Source: JAJPXC01 sp964562375 (GTDB taxonomy: Bacteria; Bacteroidota; Bacteroidia; Bacteroidales; Muribaculaceae). Taken from it: 28,622 nucleotides of DNA. Position 1 is the stretch's first letter, and each line of letters begins with the position of its first letter. Both the position numbers and the translations under genes were made by a program. The stretch spans positions 1 through 28,622 of the forward strand of contig CAZLSW010000040.1 of assembly GCA_964562375.1 (NCBI GenBank), written 5' to 3'. This document shows positions 9,701 to 16,187 of this stretch, piece after piece. The notes below the pieces were generated by a model that was not told the origin of the DNA, searched no databases, and worked only from the letters and a program-made list of their open reading frames with translations.

Positions 9701-11188
9701 GCCTCCGTAGGTGTATTCGTAGGCCACGGCGAGCACCTCATCGGACGACAGGGCCGATTTCAGCGAGATGTAGCCAAGGGTAGAGTTTAGTGTATACTCC
9801 GACGATGACAGGAGCCTTGCACTTTCAACCTTCTCAAAATCTTTGCCGCCCTCGATACCGTAAGCCTGCAGCGGTTGTAGGGCCTGCGTCACCTTGGAGA
9901 TATCGCGGGCGTCGGGATAGTTGGTTTTAATCTCCGAGAGGAGGTTGTTGGCGTTGTTGTAGGGAATCTGGAGCCCACCGGCGGTTTGCCAGTAGGTGTT
10001 GGCGAGGTTGTCGGAATTAGCCTCTCCGAGGTCCATGAATCCCACGAAGTTGCGGCTCTCGGAGAAGTTGGAGTTTTTGTTGGTTACCCACACCTCGATA
10101 CGGGTAATGGAGATTCCCGAGCTTACGTAAGGAAGCTTTGCGCAGAAGTCGTCGTAATTGTCGCGGAAGTATTGGGCGAGGAAGAAGTGGCGATTTTGGT
10201 CGTAAGCGTCGCAATTAATCTCGTAATCAGTGGTTTGGGAGCCGCCTTTGGAGGATACCGACTTGGATTCGGAATTTTGTTGCGACACGAGGGCGGTAGC
10301 GGTCAATTTTCCGAATTGGAGCTGAGCTTTAACGCCAAACAAGGCCGACGCTCCACGGATAAGCGACGACCCGGTGGTCATTGAAATGTTACCAGCCTCA
10401 ATCGACTTCACGATGTCGTCCTCCTTGCCTTCGTAGCTGAGTTTCAGGTTCTTGGAGTCGAAATCAAAGGTAGCGTCGGTGTTATAGGTCAAGTTGAACT
10501 TGAGGCGGTCGCCCACCGAGGCGTTCACCGTGGCCTGTATCTTTTGCTCGAAGTTGAAGTAGGTGTGTTTACGGGCCGACATGGAGAGCGAAGGGTTGTC
10601 GGTCTTGTTGGAGTTGATGCCCATCTTGATCTGGACGGTACCCTGTGTCTTAAGCTGGACGCCACCGGGGCCGAAAATCTTCTCCAAGGGACCCAAGGCG
10701 AAGTTCATGTCGAGAATGTTGAACGGCTCCTTCACCTTGTCCTGCACAAGCTCCATGTTCTTCTCCTGGTAGTATTCTTGGAGTGATTTGCGCAGCTGCC
10801 AGTCGTTGTATTGTTTTTCACTAAGGAGGAAAGGAGTGGCTATCTCGTTGTCGCCCAGCTTGGTGCGGATGACGTAGTAGCCAGTCTCGGGGTCAAATTC
10901 AGCAGATGTGGTGATGTTGGAGGGGGTTGCCAAGTCGGCGGCATATTCGCTCTCGAGCAGATTCTCGTAATCGGGTGGGAAGATAGGTGACACGGGGAAG
11001 GGCATCATCACCGAGTCGGCCGAGTTCATCAGCGAGTTAGGGGCCTGTGGTACCACTGGCGGTGGAGGGGTGATACCTCCTTGGTAGTACTGGCCGACGG
11101 CAAGGAACGACGATGCCGTGAGCACGCAAGCACCCACAGCAGCTACAGTCCATTTATATATGCGTCGTCTTAAACTACCTTTTCTCAT
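3728..11188 (-). CDS. sprA: SprA (Sov), outer-membrane translocon of the type IX secretion system
   Basis: A giant outer-membrane beta-barrel protein of 2486 residues, matching SprA of Flavobacterium and Sov of Porphyromonas (about 2400-2500 residues). SprA is the channel through which T9SS cargo crosses the outer membrane. The signal peptide begins MRKGSLRRRIYKW and continues into a hydrophobic stretch. Family features include the early segment MNFALGPLEKIFGPGGVQLK, YIDDFESTQTGIDL in the middle, long alternating aromatic beta-strands throughout, and an end consisting of barrel strands (YGISFNLSLTR). The ATG at 11186-11188 is chosen; the frame extends upstream to a TTG at 11209 that would add seven residues before the positively charged n-region. 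It starts 27 bp after the ruvA stop, and ruvA-sprA adjacency is also known in Flavobacterium. A probable T9SS cargo protease overlaps its 3' end. Confidence 0.97.
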   Translation of the reverse strand: MRKGSLRRRIYKWTVAAVGACVLTASSFLAVGQYYQGGITPPPPVVPQAPNSLMNSADSVMMPFPVSPIFPPDYENLLESEYAADLATPSNITTSAEFDPETGYYVIRTKLGDNEIATPFLLSEKQYNDWQLRKSLQEYYQEKNMELVQDKVKEPFNILDMNFALGPLEKIFGPGGVQLKTQGTVQIKMGINSNKTDNPSLSMSARKHTYFNFEQKIQATVNASVGDRLKFNLTYNTDATFDFDSKNLKLSYEGKEDDIVKSIEAGNISMTTGSSLIRGASALFGVKAQLQFGKLTATALVSQQNSESKSVSSKGGSQTTDYEINCDAYDQNRHFFLAQYFRDNYDDFCAKLPYVSSGISITRIEVWVTNKNSNFSESRNFVGFMDLGEANSDNLANTYWQTAGGLQIPYNNANNLLSEIKTNYPDARDISKVTQALQPLQAYGIEGGKDFEKVESARLLSSSEYTLNSTLGYISLKSALSSDEVLAVAYEYTYGGQVYQVGEFSSDITTTSQSIYLKMLKGTTVAPRLPMWKLMMKNVYSLGAYQLQSTNFKMNIYYLSDTTGTQINYLPVTGISDKPLLQVMNLDRLDSNQESNSDGFFDFLEGYTVLASTGKIIFPVVEPFGSHLRKKINNSVLADQYCYQELYDSTLVVAQQFADKNKFILKGQYQASSGAQIRLNAMNVPRGSVVVTAGGVTLTENSDYTVDYSMGIVTITNQSIIDSGQSINVTLENQSLFSMQRKTLLGLDLQYKWNKNLTIGGTILHFSEKALTEKVSIGDEIINNTMWGLNLAYNQEFMWLTNWLNKIPTVNATQPSKFNLTAEFAQLVPHQQKSGSTKGSSYIDDFESTQTGIDLRSPYSWTLASTPYESGTDALFPEAGLSNNVEYGYNRALLNWYYIDRMFTQRNSSLCPGYIRSDLEQLSNPYVREVTSREIYPDRQLTYGESSTIQTLNLSFYPTERGPYNLDATNIDEDGNLLYPEKRWGGIMRKMDNTDFESSNIEYVQFWLMNPFLDPDLDNQEGGDLYFNFGEVSEDILKDGLKSYENGIPYDGNTSTLQETVWGRVSNQTSLTYSFDNNSGSRRVQDVGLDGLPNDMEFTHASYSDYLDRLRSKLSSTAISRMQDDKFSPFNDPAGDNYHFFRGYDYDEERLSILERYKRYNGVEGNSLDPDDVDEPLYQSSRSTPDVEDINQDNTLNEYERYYQYKVSIRPEDLVVGHNYITDKQVSLVRTRDGKDQEVEWYQFKIPLSDYERKVGSISDFSTIRFARIFMTNFKAVTHLRFATLELVRGEWRTYDFNLNTRGDTPAEGELDVSIVNIEENSSREPVNYVLPPGVSRITDPGQSQITQLNEQSMSLKVTGLQAGDARAVYRNTSYDLRNYKKLQMWVHAEALIDDQTNLKSGELSLIVRLGTDVKNNYYEYAIPLSLTPAGKYNDNSADRARVWPIQNYMDLTLQNLVDLKKERNKEKAMEGSGVGYSTLYTGRDPDNENNTISVLGNPSLSDVRVMLIGVRNNSSVTKAGTVWVNELKVTDFDEDGGWALKANATLGLSDIATLNFGTHIETAGFGSVDQSLNDRNMDDYYQYNFAVQGDVGKLLPEKVKLTAPVYYSITKERTEPKYNPLDQDVLLQDALDDCATKQQRDSIMNYAVEKTTIKSFSISGLKFDIKSKNPMPWDPANFTFNFSFNKQTKMDPTTEYEYTNDYRGSFQYSYTPYIKGLRPFGWIKSKNKNLKFLKEWEINWMFNNLTFLTTMSRYYYEQQTRSETDVYFEMPVSVSKNFLWDRQLSLQWNLTKQLSFQFTSNTSARIEETTGAVNKKLFPDKYKEWKDTVWSSILSLGTPWAYNQTFTGTYKAPFSKIPVLDFLTGSVTYNATYRWDRGATVDDVFLGNTISNQASWNVDGRINFETFYNKFNYLKEVNKRFSSSTRQTASKDKKPKKFERTYKLKPDTTIVIKHNLRNKKVKVVATKTDGTPFPVKTRVIDASSIEVLTKGDDNIKFAITEILKEERSVWKEIGDHATRFVMSPRSASVKWKSTHSLSLPLFQNDIGNAFGQSGKYGPLSPGLDFAFGFTDESYINKALDRGWLITDDGQTSPAIWSQGNELSLELNLEPIRGLKIQLTTNRTDNRTKQIQFMYDDMPITRTGSFTMTYCAIGTSLRSSKAENGYWSGAFEKFCDNVSIIRQRYENMYLGTTYPTTGFMKDNIHAGQVFDPSVGTVSETSPDVLIPAFLSAYGNTDPNKQWLDPFPSFAHVLPNWRVTYDGLINIGNLKNIFKSFTLSHAYQCTYSVGSYTSYLNWLSVDGNKGFTLDELSGEPIPSSPFNISSVAITEKFAPLLGVSVTMKNDITLSAEYRDARTLTLNSSAGQIVESTTKGLTIGAGWKIVGFNSVLKIKGSQTGVSNDLSINADFSLSTTQALIRRLESRYTQPTSGARTFTMNIMASYIMSKRLTVSAFFDHQVNTPLVSNSSYPTTNTSYGISFNLSLTR

Positions 11189-11215
11189 TAGCCAAAATGC
11201 TGGCCCCAAGCTGTC

Positions 11216-11803
11216 TTACATCATGGTCATCGCCTTCTTGATAGCTTGCTCTACCGTGAGGCCATGATCGTCGGTGTACAGCTTACGCAACACTTTGAGC
11301 GACTGCGCTCGAGGGAACCCCAAGATTACCAAGGCGGCCAAAGCCTCCTCTTGCGCAGCCGACTCTTTGGTGTCGGGCTGCAATAATAACGTATCTTGGG
11401 ACGGTTTTATTTTATCACGCAGGTCCACTATTACCCTTTGGGCGGTTTTTACGCCGATTCCTTTAACATTTTTCAGCCGAGTGTGGTCGCCGGAGGTAAT
11501 CACTACCTCCAATTCGGGCACTGTCAAGGCCGAAAGGATCATCCTGGCTGTGCCGGCTCCCACGCCCGACACTCCTATGAGCATCTCGAACATCTCGCGC
11601 TCCCTGCGCTCCACAAAGCCGTAAAGCACATGGGTGTCCTCGCGTATCACCTCGTATACCCACAGTTTTACAACCCCAGTGGTTTTCTCCAAGGCGGTGA
11701 AGGAGGGCAGGGAGATATTGAGCATGTAGCCCACGCCAGCAGCCTCAAGCACAGCGTAGGCGGGGTTGAGCTCAGTCAATTCACCTTTGATATATTCAAT
11801 CAT
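11216..11803 (-). CDS. ruvA: Holliday junction branch migration protein RuvA
   Basis: A 195-residue cytoplasmic protein, the usual RuvA length. RuvA tetramers bind four-way junctions and load the RuvB helicase during recombinational repair. The N-terminal OB-fold covers residues 1 to about 64 (MIEYIKGELTEL...). Two helix-hairpin-helix motifs follow: LIGVSGVGAGTARMIL and LKNVKGIGVKTAQRVI. The C-terminal RuvB-contacting domain is EEALAALVILGFPRAQSLK onward. ATG at 11801-11803. It lies directly upstream of sprA on the same strand with 27 bp between its stop and the preferred sprA start, so the pair is probably cotranscribed despite unrelated functions. No ruvB or ruvC is present in the window. 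Confidence 0.98.
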   Translation of the reverse strand: MIEYIKGELTELNPAYAVLEAAGVGYMLNISLPSFTALEKTTGVVKLWVYEVIREDTHVLYGFVERREREMFEMLIGVSGVGAGTARMILSALTVPELEVVITSGDHTRLKNVKGIGVKTAQRVIVDLRDKIKPSQDTLLLQPDTKESAAQEEALAALVILGFPRAQSLKVLRKLYTDDHGLTVEQAIKKAMTMM

Positions 11804-11820
11804 TGCGTTATTGTGTTATA

Positions 11821-11855
11821 AAGGCGGTTGCAACCCCAGTGGCTACAACCGCCTT
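11821..11855 (-). terminator. Perfect 10-bp stem hairpin between the MFS permease gene and ruvA
   Basis: Arms 11821-11830 (AAGGCGGTTG) and 11846-11855 (CAACCGCCTT) are perfectly complementary around a 15-nt loop. Read on the minus strand, the hairpin follows the permease stop by 22 bp and is followed by CCTTTATAAC rather than a long U-run. It may therefore be a weak intrinsic terminator or a 3' mRNA-stabilising hairpin, and may let some transcription continue into ruvA-sprA. Confidence 0.6.
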
Positions 11856-11877
11856 GATTATACGTTGAGATTAGACG

Positions 11878-13242
11878 TTAGAGGGCATCCATAACAGCCT
11901 CTTCGCTCTCCTCGTCAACTGGGATGTCCTTGTTGACGTTCTTGGAGCCTACCAGGCCGTAGAACAGGAGATAAGCCAACATTGCCACTACGAGCCAGTA
12001 GCTCATCATGTAACCGCAAGTGTCGGCGAGCCAATTCTGGATCAAAGGCATGATACCACCGCCCACTACCATCATCATGAAGATGCCGGAAGCCTGGGGA
12101 ACGTATTTGCCAAGGCCCTCAACAGCAAGGTTGAAGATGCCACCCCACATTACAGAAGTGCAGAGGCCGCAGAGTACCAGGAACATGGCGCTGATGGGCA
12201 CCTCAGTGGTGAAAATACCCACGTTGATGTCGAGCACAGGCATCGAAACGCGCACGCTTGCGGGGGTGAGGATGGCCGCTACAACCAAGCAGATACCTAC
12301 AGTAGCAACGGTAATCAACTGCACACGTGAGGAAACGGCTCCTGAGATAGCGGTGGAGAACAAGCGGCCCACAAGCATCAGCAACCAATACATGGCTGCG
12401 ATTGAGCCGGCTACAGCCACTGCATTCTCACCAAGACCCGATACAGCGGTGTCGCTTAGATAGAAAATCAGCACGCCGGGGATACCTACCTCGATACCAA
12501 CATAGAGGAAGATGCCCACAACGCCGAGCACGCAGTGACGGAAATTCCACGGGGAGTGGCTGTATTTCACCTTCTTGCCGTCCTTGCGCATGTTGGGCTC
12601 GGGAATTTGCACGGCCGAGATCACCAGGAACGCGAACACGAACACGCCCATGGCGATGAACAGCAGCGGGTTGACGTCGGTCATGGAGGTGCTGGCAGTG
12701 ATGGTGCCGATCAAGGAGCCGGCCAACAGGGGAGTAAAGGTACCCGACAGGGAGTTGAGGGAGCCGCCGGCTTGCACGAGCTGGTTGCCCTTCTTTCCGC
12801 CGCCACCGAGGAGGTTGAGCATGGGGTTAACCACGGTGTTGAGCATGCACACCGAGAAACCGCAAACGAAGGCACCCAACAGGTAGATGTAGAAGTTGAC
12901 GCCAAGGCCGAACATCTCGGCGCCCACGCCTACGAAGCTCGAAAGCCATTGGAAAATCAAGCCCACAAATCCCACAGCCATGGCCAGAAGGGCGGTGCGC
13001 TTGTAACCGATTTTCACCAGAAGATTGCCGGCGGGGATACCCATGAACAGGTAAGCCGCGAAGTTCATTAAGTTGCCGAGCATGCCCGACCACGAATAGG
13101 TATTCTTCCAAATCGTGCCAAGAGGTGCGGCCAGATTGGTGACGAATGAGATCATGGCGAAGAGGAAGAACATAGCTATTATGGCTATGACTCGGCTCTT
13201 GCCAGCTGAATTACTTTTTTCATTCATTGCTAATGTTGCCAT
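11878..13242 (-). CDS. FucP/GluP-type MFS sugar permease
   Basis: A 454-residue inner-membrane protein with about 12 hydrophobic segments. It resembles the fucose:H+ symporter (FHS) family of the major facilitator superfamily, which imports hexoses such as L-fucose, glucose or galactose. The MFS loop signature appears as GNLLVKIGYKRT after the second helix. The segment MLNTVVNPMLNLLG followed by LVQAGGSLNSLSGTFTPLL corresponds to the conserved FucP-like region around helices 4-5. A hydrophilic loop (MRKDGKKVKYSHSPWNFRH) separates the two halves, and the C-terminus is acidic (DEESEEAVMDAL). The ATG at 13240-13242 is used; a second at 13225-13227 (MNEKSNSAGKSR) is also possible. No sugar kinase, isomerase or glycosidase lies beside it, so the substrate cannot be inferred. 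Confidence 0.88.
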   Translation of the reverse strand: MATLAMNEKSNSAGKSRVIAIIAMFFLFAMISFVTNLAAPLGTIWKNTYSWSGMLGNLMNFAAYLFMGIPAGNLLVKIGYKRTALLAMAVGFVGLIFQWLSSFVGVGAEMFGLGVNFYIYLLGAFVCGFSVCMLNTVVNPMLNLLGGGGKKGNQLVQAGGSLNSLSGTFTPLLAGSLIGTITASTSMTDVNPLLFIAMGVFVFAFLVISAVQIPEPNMRKDGKKVKYSHSPWNFRHCVLGVVGIFLYVGIEVGIPGVLIFYLSDTAVSGLGENAVAVAGSIAAMYWLLMLVGRLFSTAISGAVSSRVQLITVATVGICLVVAAILTPASVRVSMPVLDINVGIFTTEVPISAMFLVLCGLCTSVMWGGIFNLAVEGLGKYVPQASGIFMMMVVGGGIMPLIQNWLADTCGYMMSYWLVVAMLAYLLFYGLVGSKNVNKDIPVDEESEEAVMDAL

Positions 13243-13284
13243 TGGATTAAATAAGGATAAATGATTGTATGGTATAGGAGTTAT

Positions 13285-13319
13285 TTAGTTTTTAGTTTCT
13301 AGTTTCTAGTATATAGTCT
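13285..13319. repeat. Heptad tandem repeat YTAGTTT, 5 units
   Basis: Five consecutive 7-bp units in register: TTAGTTT, TTAGTTT, CTAGTTT, CTAGTAT, ATAGTCT. They fill the middle of the 113-bp gap between the yggS stop and the permease start. Every unit contains TAG, and most contain a stop on the other strand as well. Confidence 0.85.
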
Positions 13320-13355
13320 TTGGGGCTTGGATTTTGGTGATTTAAGGAATTTTGC

Positions 13356-14027
13356 TCAGTATTCGCGGGTTCCGAAAATGTCGGTGCCGATTCTTACGAG
13401 GGTGGCTCCATGGGAGATGGCCAGCGGGTAGTCGCCGCTCATTCCCATCGAGATGGTGTCGAAGCCGCGCAAACCCAGCGAGGGGTCGTCGCGGAGGGTG
13501 CGGAACGTGTCGGCGATTCTCTGGAAATCTCGTCCCACACGCTCCATATCGTCGGTGTTGGTGGCCATTCCCATCACGCCGCATATATGGGTGGCTTTCA
13601 GGGTGGTATGGCCTCCGTTACGGAAGAATTCAATAAGTTCCTCGGGATAGAAGCCGAACTTGGTTTCCTCCTGAGCCACATGCAGTTGCATCAGCACGCG
13701 GGTGATTACTCCAGCCTCGGCCGATAGGTCGTCGATCTTGCGAAGCAGGCGCTCCGAGTCGACGCTCTCGATTAGGGTAGTGTGGCCGATGAGTTGTTTT
13801 ACCTTGTTGGTTTGCAAGTGTCCGATAAAGTGCCACTGCACATCCTTTGGCATCTGGGGGATTTTGGCCACGAGCTCTTGCACTCGGCTTTCGCCGAACA
13901 CGCGTTGCCCCGCGTCGTAAGCCTCCATCAGCGCCTCAACGGGGTGGAACTTGCTCACAGCCACCAGCGTCACCCCTTGGGGCAATCCCGCCTTAATCTT
14001 CTCAAGATGCTCAGCAATCTCAGCCAT
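13356..14027 (-). CDS. yggS: YggS/PLPBP family pyridoxal-phosphate-binding homeostasis protein
   Basis: A 223-residue, single-domain, cytoplasmic PLP-binding protein with the alanine-racemase-type barrel. The family has no clear catalytic activity and buffers vitamin B6 and amino-acid/keto-acid pools. Visible family motifs: VAVSKFHP near residue 27 with the PLP Schiff-base lysine, FGESRVQEL, WHFIGHLQTNKVK, QEETKFGF, and the phosphate-binding segment SMGMSGDYPLAI followed by VRIGTDIFG at the end. The frame opens upstream at a TTG (14036), but the ATG at 14025-14027 (MAEIAEHLEK) gives the standard N-terminus. It lies 30 bp downstream of the DUF4494 stop, and nearly all of that spacer is a heptad repeat ending 3 nt before the ATG, where a ribosome-binding region would be. 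Confidence 0.95.
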   Translation of the reverse strand: MAEIAEHLEKIKAGLPQGVTLVAVSKFHPVEALMEAYDAGQRVFGESRVQELVAKIPQMPKDVQWHFIGHLQTNKVKQLIGHTTLIESVDSERLLRKIDDLSAEAGVITRVLMQLHVAQEETKFGFYPEELIEFFRNGGHTTLKATHICGVMGMATNTDDMERVGRDFQRIADTFRTLRDDPSLGLRGFDTISMGMSGDYPLAISHGATLVRIGTDIFGTREY

Positions 14028-14030
14028 CGC

Positions 14031-14058
14031 TAACAACTAACAACTAACAACTAACAAC
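14031..14058. repeat. Heptad tandem repeat TAACAAC, 4 perfect units
   Basis: Four exact copies of TAACAAC (GTTGTTA on the coding strand), followed by TA at 14059-14060. The array occupies the whole spacer between the DUF4494 stop codon, which is itself part of the repeat (TAG, 14058-14060), and yggS. Since 7 is not a multiple of 3, the TAG/TAA within the unit falls in every frame of both strands. Confidence 0.95.
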
Positions 14059-14492
14059 TAGTCCTTCACTTTCATCTTGAACACGTCCATAATCGGGGTC
14101 TCCTGGATGGCCACGATCTCGAAATCGGCCAAGGTGCCTTTCATGCCGTCAAGGAAGTTTTTAAGAGCGCCCTGGAAGTCGTTGGCCGCTACCAGTGCAA
14201 GGTGCATCGAGCGTTTCTCGGCAGCGGTCTTCTCGTCAATGGTCACGAAGGCCACTTTCACTTGGTACCATTTGTCGGCCGAATCGTCCCAAAAGATCTC
14301 CTTGATGCGGGTGCGTTTCACCGAATCGATGGTGAACTCGCCGGAAATGAATGGCGTCAATTCCTCGATCATGCGAGCCTCGGCCTCGGTAAACGACAAG
14401 GCGTCAACCAAGTAAGGCTCCGACACTCTCTTGGCGGCGCCATTTTCTTGCATTTTATCGTATTTTGCTTTGCATTCAAACCAATCTGCCAT
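14058..14492 (-). CDS. DUF4494 family protein, function unknown
   Basis: A 144-residue, highly charged cytoplasmic protein without signal peptide or membrane segment. It matches the DUF4494 family, small proteins widespread in Bacteroidales, in the N-terminus MADWFECKAKYDKMQENG, the middle FTEAEARMIEELTPFISGEF and KWYQVKVAFVTIDEKTAAEK, and the end EIVAIQETPIMDVF. No catalytic motif is recognisable. ATG at 14490-14492. It is followed on the same strand by yggS with a 30-bp repeat spacer, so the two are probably one transcript. Upstream lies a strong terminator for the CPBP gene, so this pair should have its own promoter. The family call is from memory of these motifs. Confidence 0.85.
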   Translation of the reverse strand: MADWFECKAKYDKMQENGAAKRVSEPYLVDALSFTEAEARMIEELTPFISGEFTIDSVKRTRIKEIFWDDSADKWYQVKVAFVTIDEKTAAEKRSMHLALVAANDFQGALKNFLDGMKGTLADFEIVAIQETPIMDVFKMKVKD

Positions 14493-14512
14493 ATTTTTCT
14501 ATAATCTGGATT

Positions 14513-14553
14513 AAACAAAAGTAGCAAATCCCCCTTTTTCGGGAATTTGCTAC
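14513..14553 (-). terminator. Intrinsic terminator after the CPBP protease gene
   Basis: A long hairpin: GTAGCAAAT (14521-14529) pairs with ATTTGCTAC (14545-14553), extended by a C-run against GGG inside the stem. On the minus strand the stem is directly followed by TTTTGTTT (14513-14520). It lies 22 bp past the CPBP stop and is the clearest Rho-independent terminator in the window, closing the receptor-to-CPBP gene run. Confidence 0.85.
14516..14523 (-). promoter_or_regulatory. Possible -7 element for DUF4494-yggS inside the terminator tail
   Basis: On the minus strand the sequence is TACTTTTG, which fits the Bacteroidales -7 consensus TAnnTTTG. It lies 23 bp upstream of the DUF4494 ATG, which is a sensible distance. 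No matching TTTG is found 19-21 bp further upstream, where the terminator stem lies, so support is partial. It uses the U-run of the preceding terminator. Confidence 0.35.
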
Positions 14554-14575
14554 AAATTTACGAAGTTTTGCTGAA

Positions 14576-15469
14576 TTAGCAAGTCTTATTTTTACTTTGG
14601 ATGTAAATCAGGCGAAGAATCCAAGATGTAAGGGCAACGCTTACCACTACCCAGCAAATATCCAAGGGGGTAAGGGTGGTGCCGATATGGTCGATGTCGG
14701 GCAGGACGGTGCCGCGGTCGGTCATCCATGTGGTGAAAGTCACCATCGAGTTGTTGAAGGCGTGGGCAATCACGGGGAGCCACAGCGAGCCGCTCCACAT
14801 CATCAGGTAGCCAAAGCAGGCGCCCATCAACATACGGGGCACGAAGCCGTAGAATTGCAGGTGAAACAGCGAGAAGATAATGGCCGTCAACCATATAGCG
14901 ACGTGCTTGTTGACGCGCATGCACAGCAACAATTTTTGTACCCCACCGCGGAAGAACAACTCCTCGGCCAAACCTGTCAACACGCCGAAAATGAGCACGC
15001 ACAAGATTAGGCTACCAGCCGTTGGCTCTCCCATCATCACTTTCATGGTGGCCTCAGCTCCTTCCTCCATCTCCTGCATCCACGTCCATTGGCTCAGGAA
15101 TTCCACCTGCTTGTTCCATTCCACGATCACGTTCATCATGGGTATTGAAGCCAACACCAAGGCTATGGTCAACAAGGAGCGATTCCAGCGGGGGGCGGTC
15201 ATAAGTTCCAAGAACTCAGCCGGGTAACGGGTCAACATCATCGCCGTAACGATCGGGGGAAGCATGAACAGGAACACGTCCTGTGCCACGGCCATAATAC
15301 GCAGCGCGGGGGTTGTGGCGCCGAATTTGCCAGTTATTACTTCGGTGAGGAGTGCCACGAGCACCATCATCAACACAAAGATGCAGAACAACAGACCCAG
15401 GCCTAATCCGGGACGCAAGGCTGTCGAGTAACGATTATTCATTTGACAAGAGGTAGTAGTCATTTCCAT
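14576..15469 (-). CDS. CPBP (Abi-type) intramembrane glutamic protease
   Basis: A 297-residue polytopic membrane protein with about seven to eight hydrophobic segments. The CPBP/CAAX-protease motifs are in order: AEELFFRGG (motif 1, EExxxR with Glu169, Glu170, Arg174), FSLFHLQ (motif 2, FxxxH with Phe199 and His203) and HAFNN (motif 3, His236 and Asn239). This family includes Rce1-like prenyl-protein proteases and bacterial bacteriocin-immunity or processing proteins; bacterial substrates are mostly unknown. ATG at 15467-15469; a later Met at 15442 (MNNRYSTALRP) is an alternative that would start the protein right before helix 1. It begins 34 bp after the TrmN6-like gene on the same strand and ends in a strong terminator, so it appears to be the last gene of the receptor-transferase-methylase run. 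Confidence 0.92.
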   Translation of the reverse strand: MEMTTTSCQMNNRYSTALRPGLGLGLLFCIFVLMMVLVALLTEVITGKFGATTPALRIMAVAQDVFLFMLPPIVTAMMLTRYPAEFLELMTAPRWNRSLLTIALVLASIPMMNVIVEWNKQVEFLSQWTWMQEMEEGAEATMKVMMGEPTAGSLILCVLIFGVLTGLAEELFFRGGVQKLLLCMRVNKHVAIWLTAIIFSLFHLQFYGFVPRMLMGACFGYLMMWSGSLWLPVIAHAFNNSMVTFTTWMTDRGTVLPDIDHIGTTLTPLDICWVVVSVALTSWILRLIYIQSKNKTC

Positions 15470-15503
15470 TTCGTTTGGTTTTTGATTATTGGACGCCGCA
15501 GGG

Positions 15504-16187
15504 TCAAGAAAGTTTCAAGTAAAACGGAGAGACCAAGGATTTGTACTCGTCGGAACCAATCATCAGGGTTTCCTTTACACATGCCGACGGCTTCAATGAG
15601 AGTTCCCACAAGAGGCGCCTCGGAGCCTTGCCGGGGGCGGTGACTACCTGGGTTAGTCGGGTAGGGGAAAGGCCAGCCAGGGCCGCTTCCATCTCCACCT
15701 CCTCGCGGCGGTTGACAGGGGCAATAAGAGCCAAGCGACCTTCAGGGGAGAGTAATTGGGGTGCACGCCTAATGAGCGAAGTAACTGTTAACCCCTCGCC
15801 ATGACGGGCCATAGCACGTGCTGCCGACGGGGAACGAAGATCTTCGTTGTAGAAAGGCGGGTTGCTGATAACCAAGTCGTGTTTCCTGCGGGGTATCCAC
15901 TGGGCAAAATCGGCTTGAACTACCTCTACCCTCCAGGGGGAATTGGCCACATTCTCTCGTGCGTCCTCCACGGCTCCCGGATCGATTTCCAAAGCGGTAA
16001 CAGTGGTGCATCCTCTCTGGGCGAGCATCAGGGCGATCAAGCCGCAACCCGCGCCGATATCTATAGCCGTTTCCCCGGGATTGACATTCACCCATGACCC
16101 GAGCAACACGCCGTCGGTACCCACCTTCAAGGGGGAGCGATCCTGACGCAGGCTGAATTGCTTGAAGTGGAAAATCTCAGCGGGCAT
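15504..16187 (-). CDS. trmN6: TrmN6-like tRNA1(Val) (adenine37-N6)-methyltransferase
   Basis: A 227-residue, class I, SAM-dependent methyltransferase. The N-terminus FHFKQFSLRQDRSPLKVGTD followed by GVLLGSW is typical of the TrmN6/YfiC family, which methylates A37 of tRNA1(Val). The SAM-binding motif I is DIGAGCGLIALMLAQR, the acidic residue at the end of strand 2 is in ALEIDP, and the amino-methylase motif is VISNPPFYNED (NPPF). The frame begins at a TTG (16205), but the ATG at 16185-16187 (MPAEIFHFKQF) gives the standard family start. It overlaps the end of the sugar-phosphate transferase gene by 11 bp, indicating translational coupling. Substrate assignment is by family resemblance only; related N6-adenine methylases share NPPF. 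Confidence 0.9.
   Translation of the reverse strand: MPAEIFHFKQFSLRQDRSPLKVGTDGVLLGSWVNVNPGETAIDIGAGCGLIALMLAQRGCTTVTALEIDPGAVEDARENVANSPWRVEVVQADFAQWIPRRKHDLVISNPPFYNEDLRSPSAARAMARHGEGLTVTSLIRRAPQLLSPEGRLALIAPVNRREEVEMEAALAGLSPTRLTQVVTAPGKAPRRLLWELSLKPSACVKETLMIGSDEYKSLVSPFYLKLS

Noticed and set aside
11189..11209. TTG start at 11209 for sprA
   Set aside because: It would add seven residues (MGPAFWL) before the charged n-region of a good signal peptide; the ATG at 11188 is the ordinary start.
12535..13071. A 178-codon plus-strand frame inside the MFS permease gene
   Set aside because: Rich in His, Glu and Gly in the pattern expected from the antisense of hydrophobic codons; the permease on the other strand explains the sequence.
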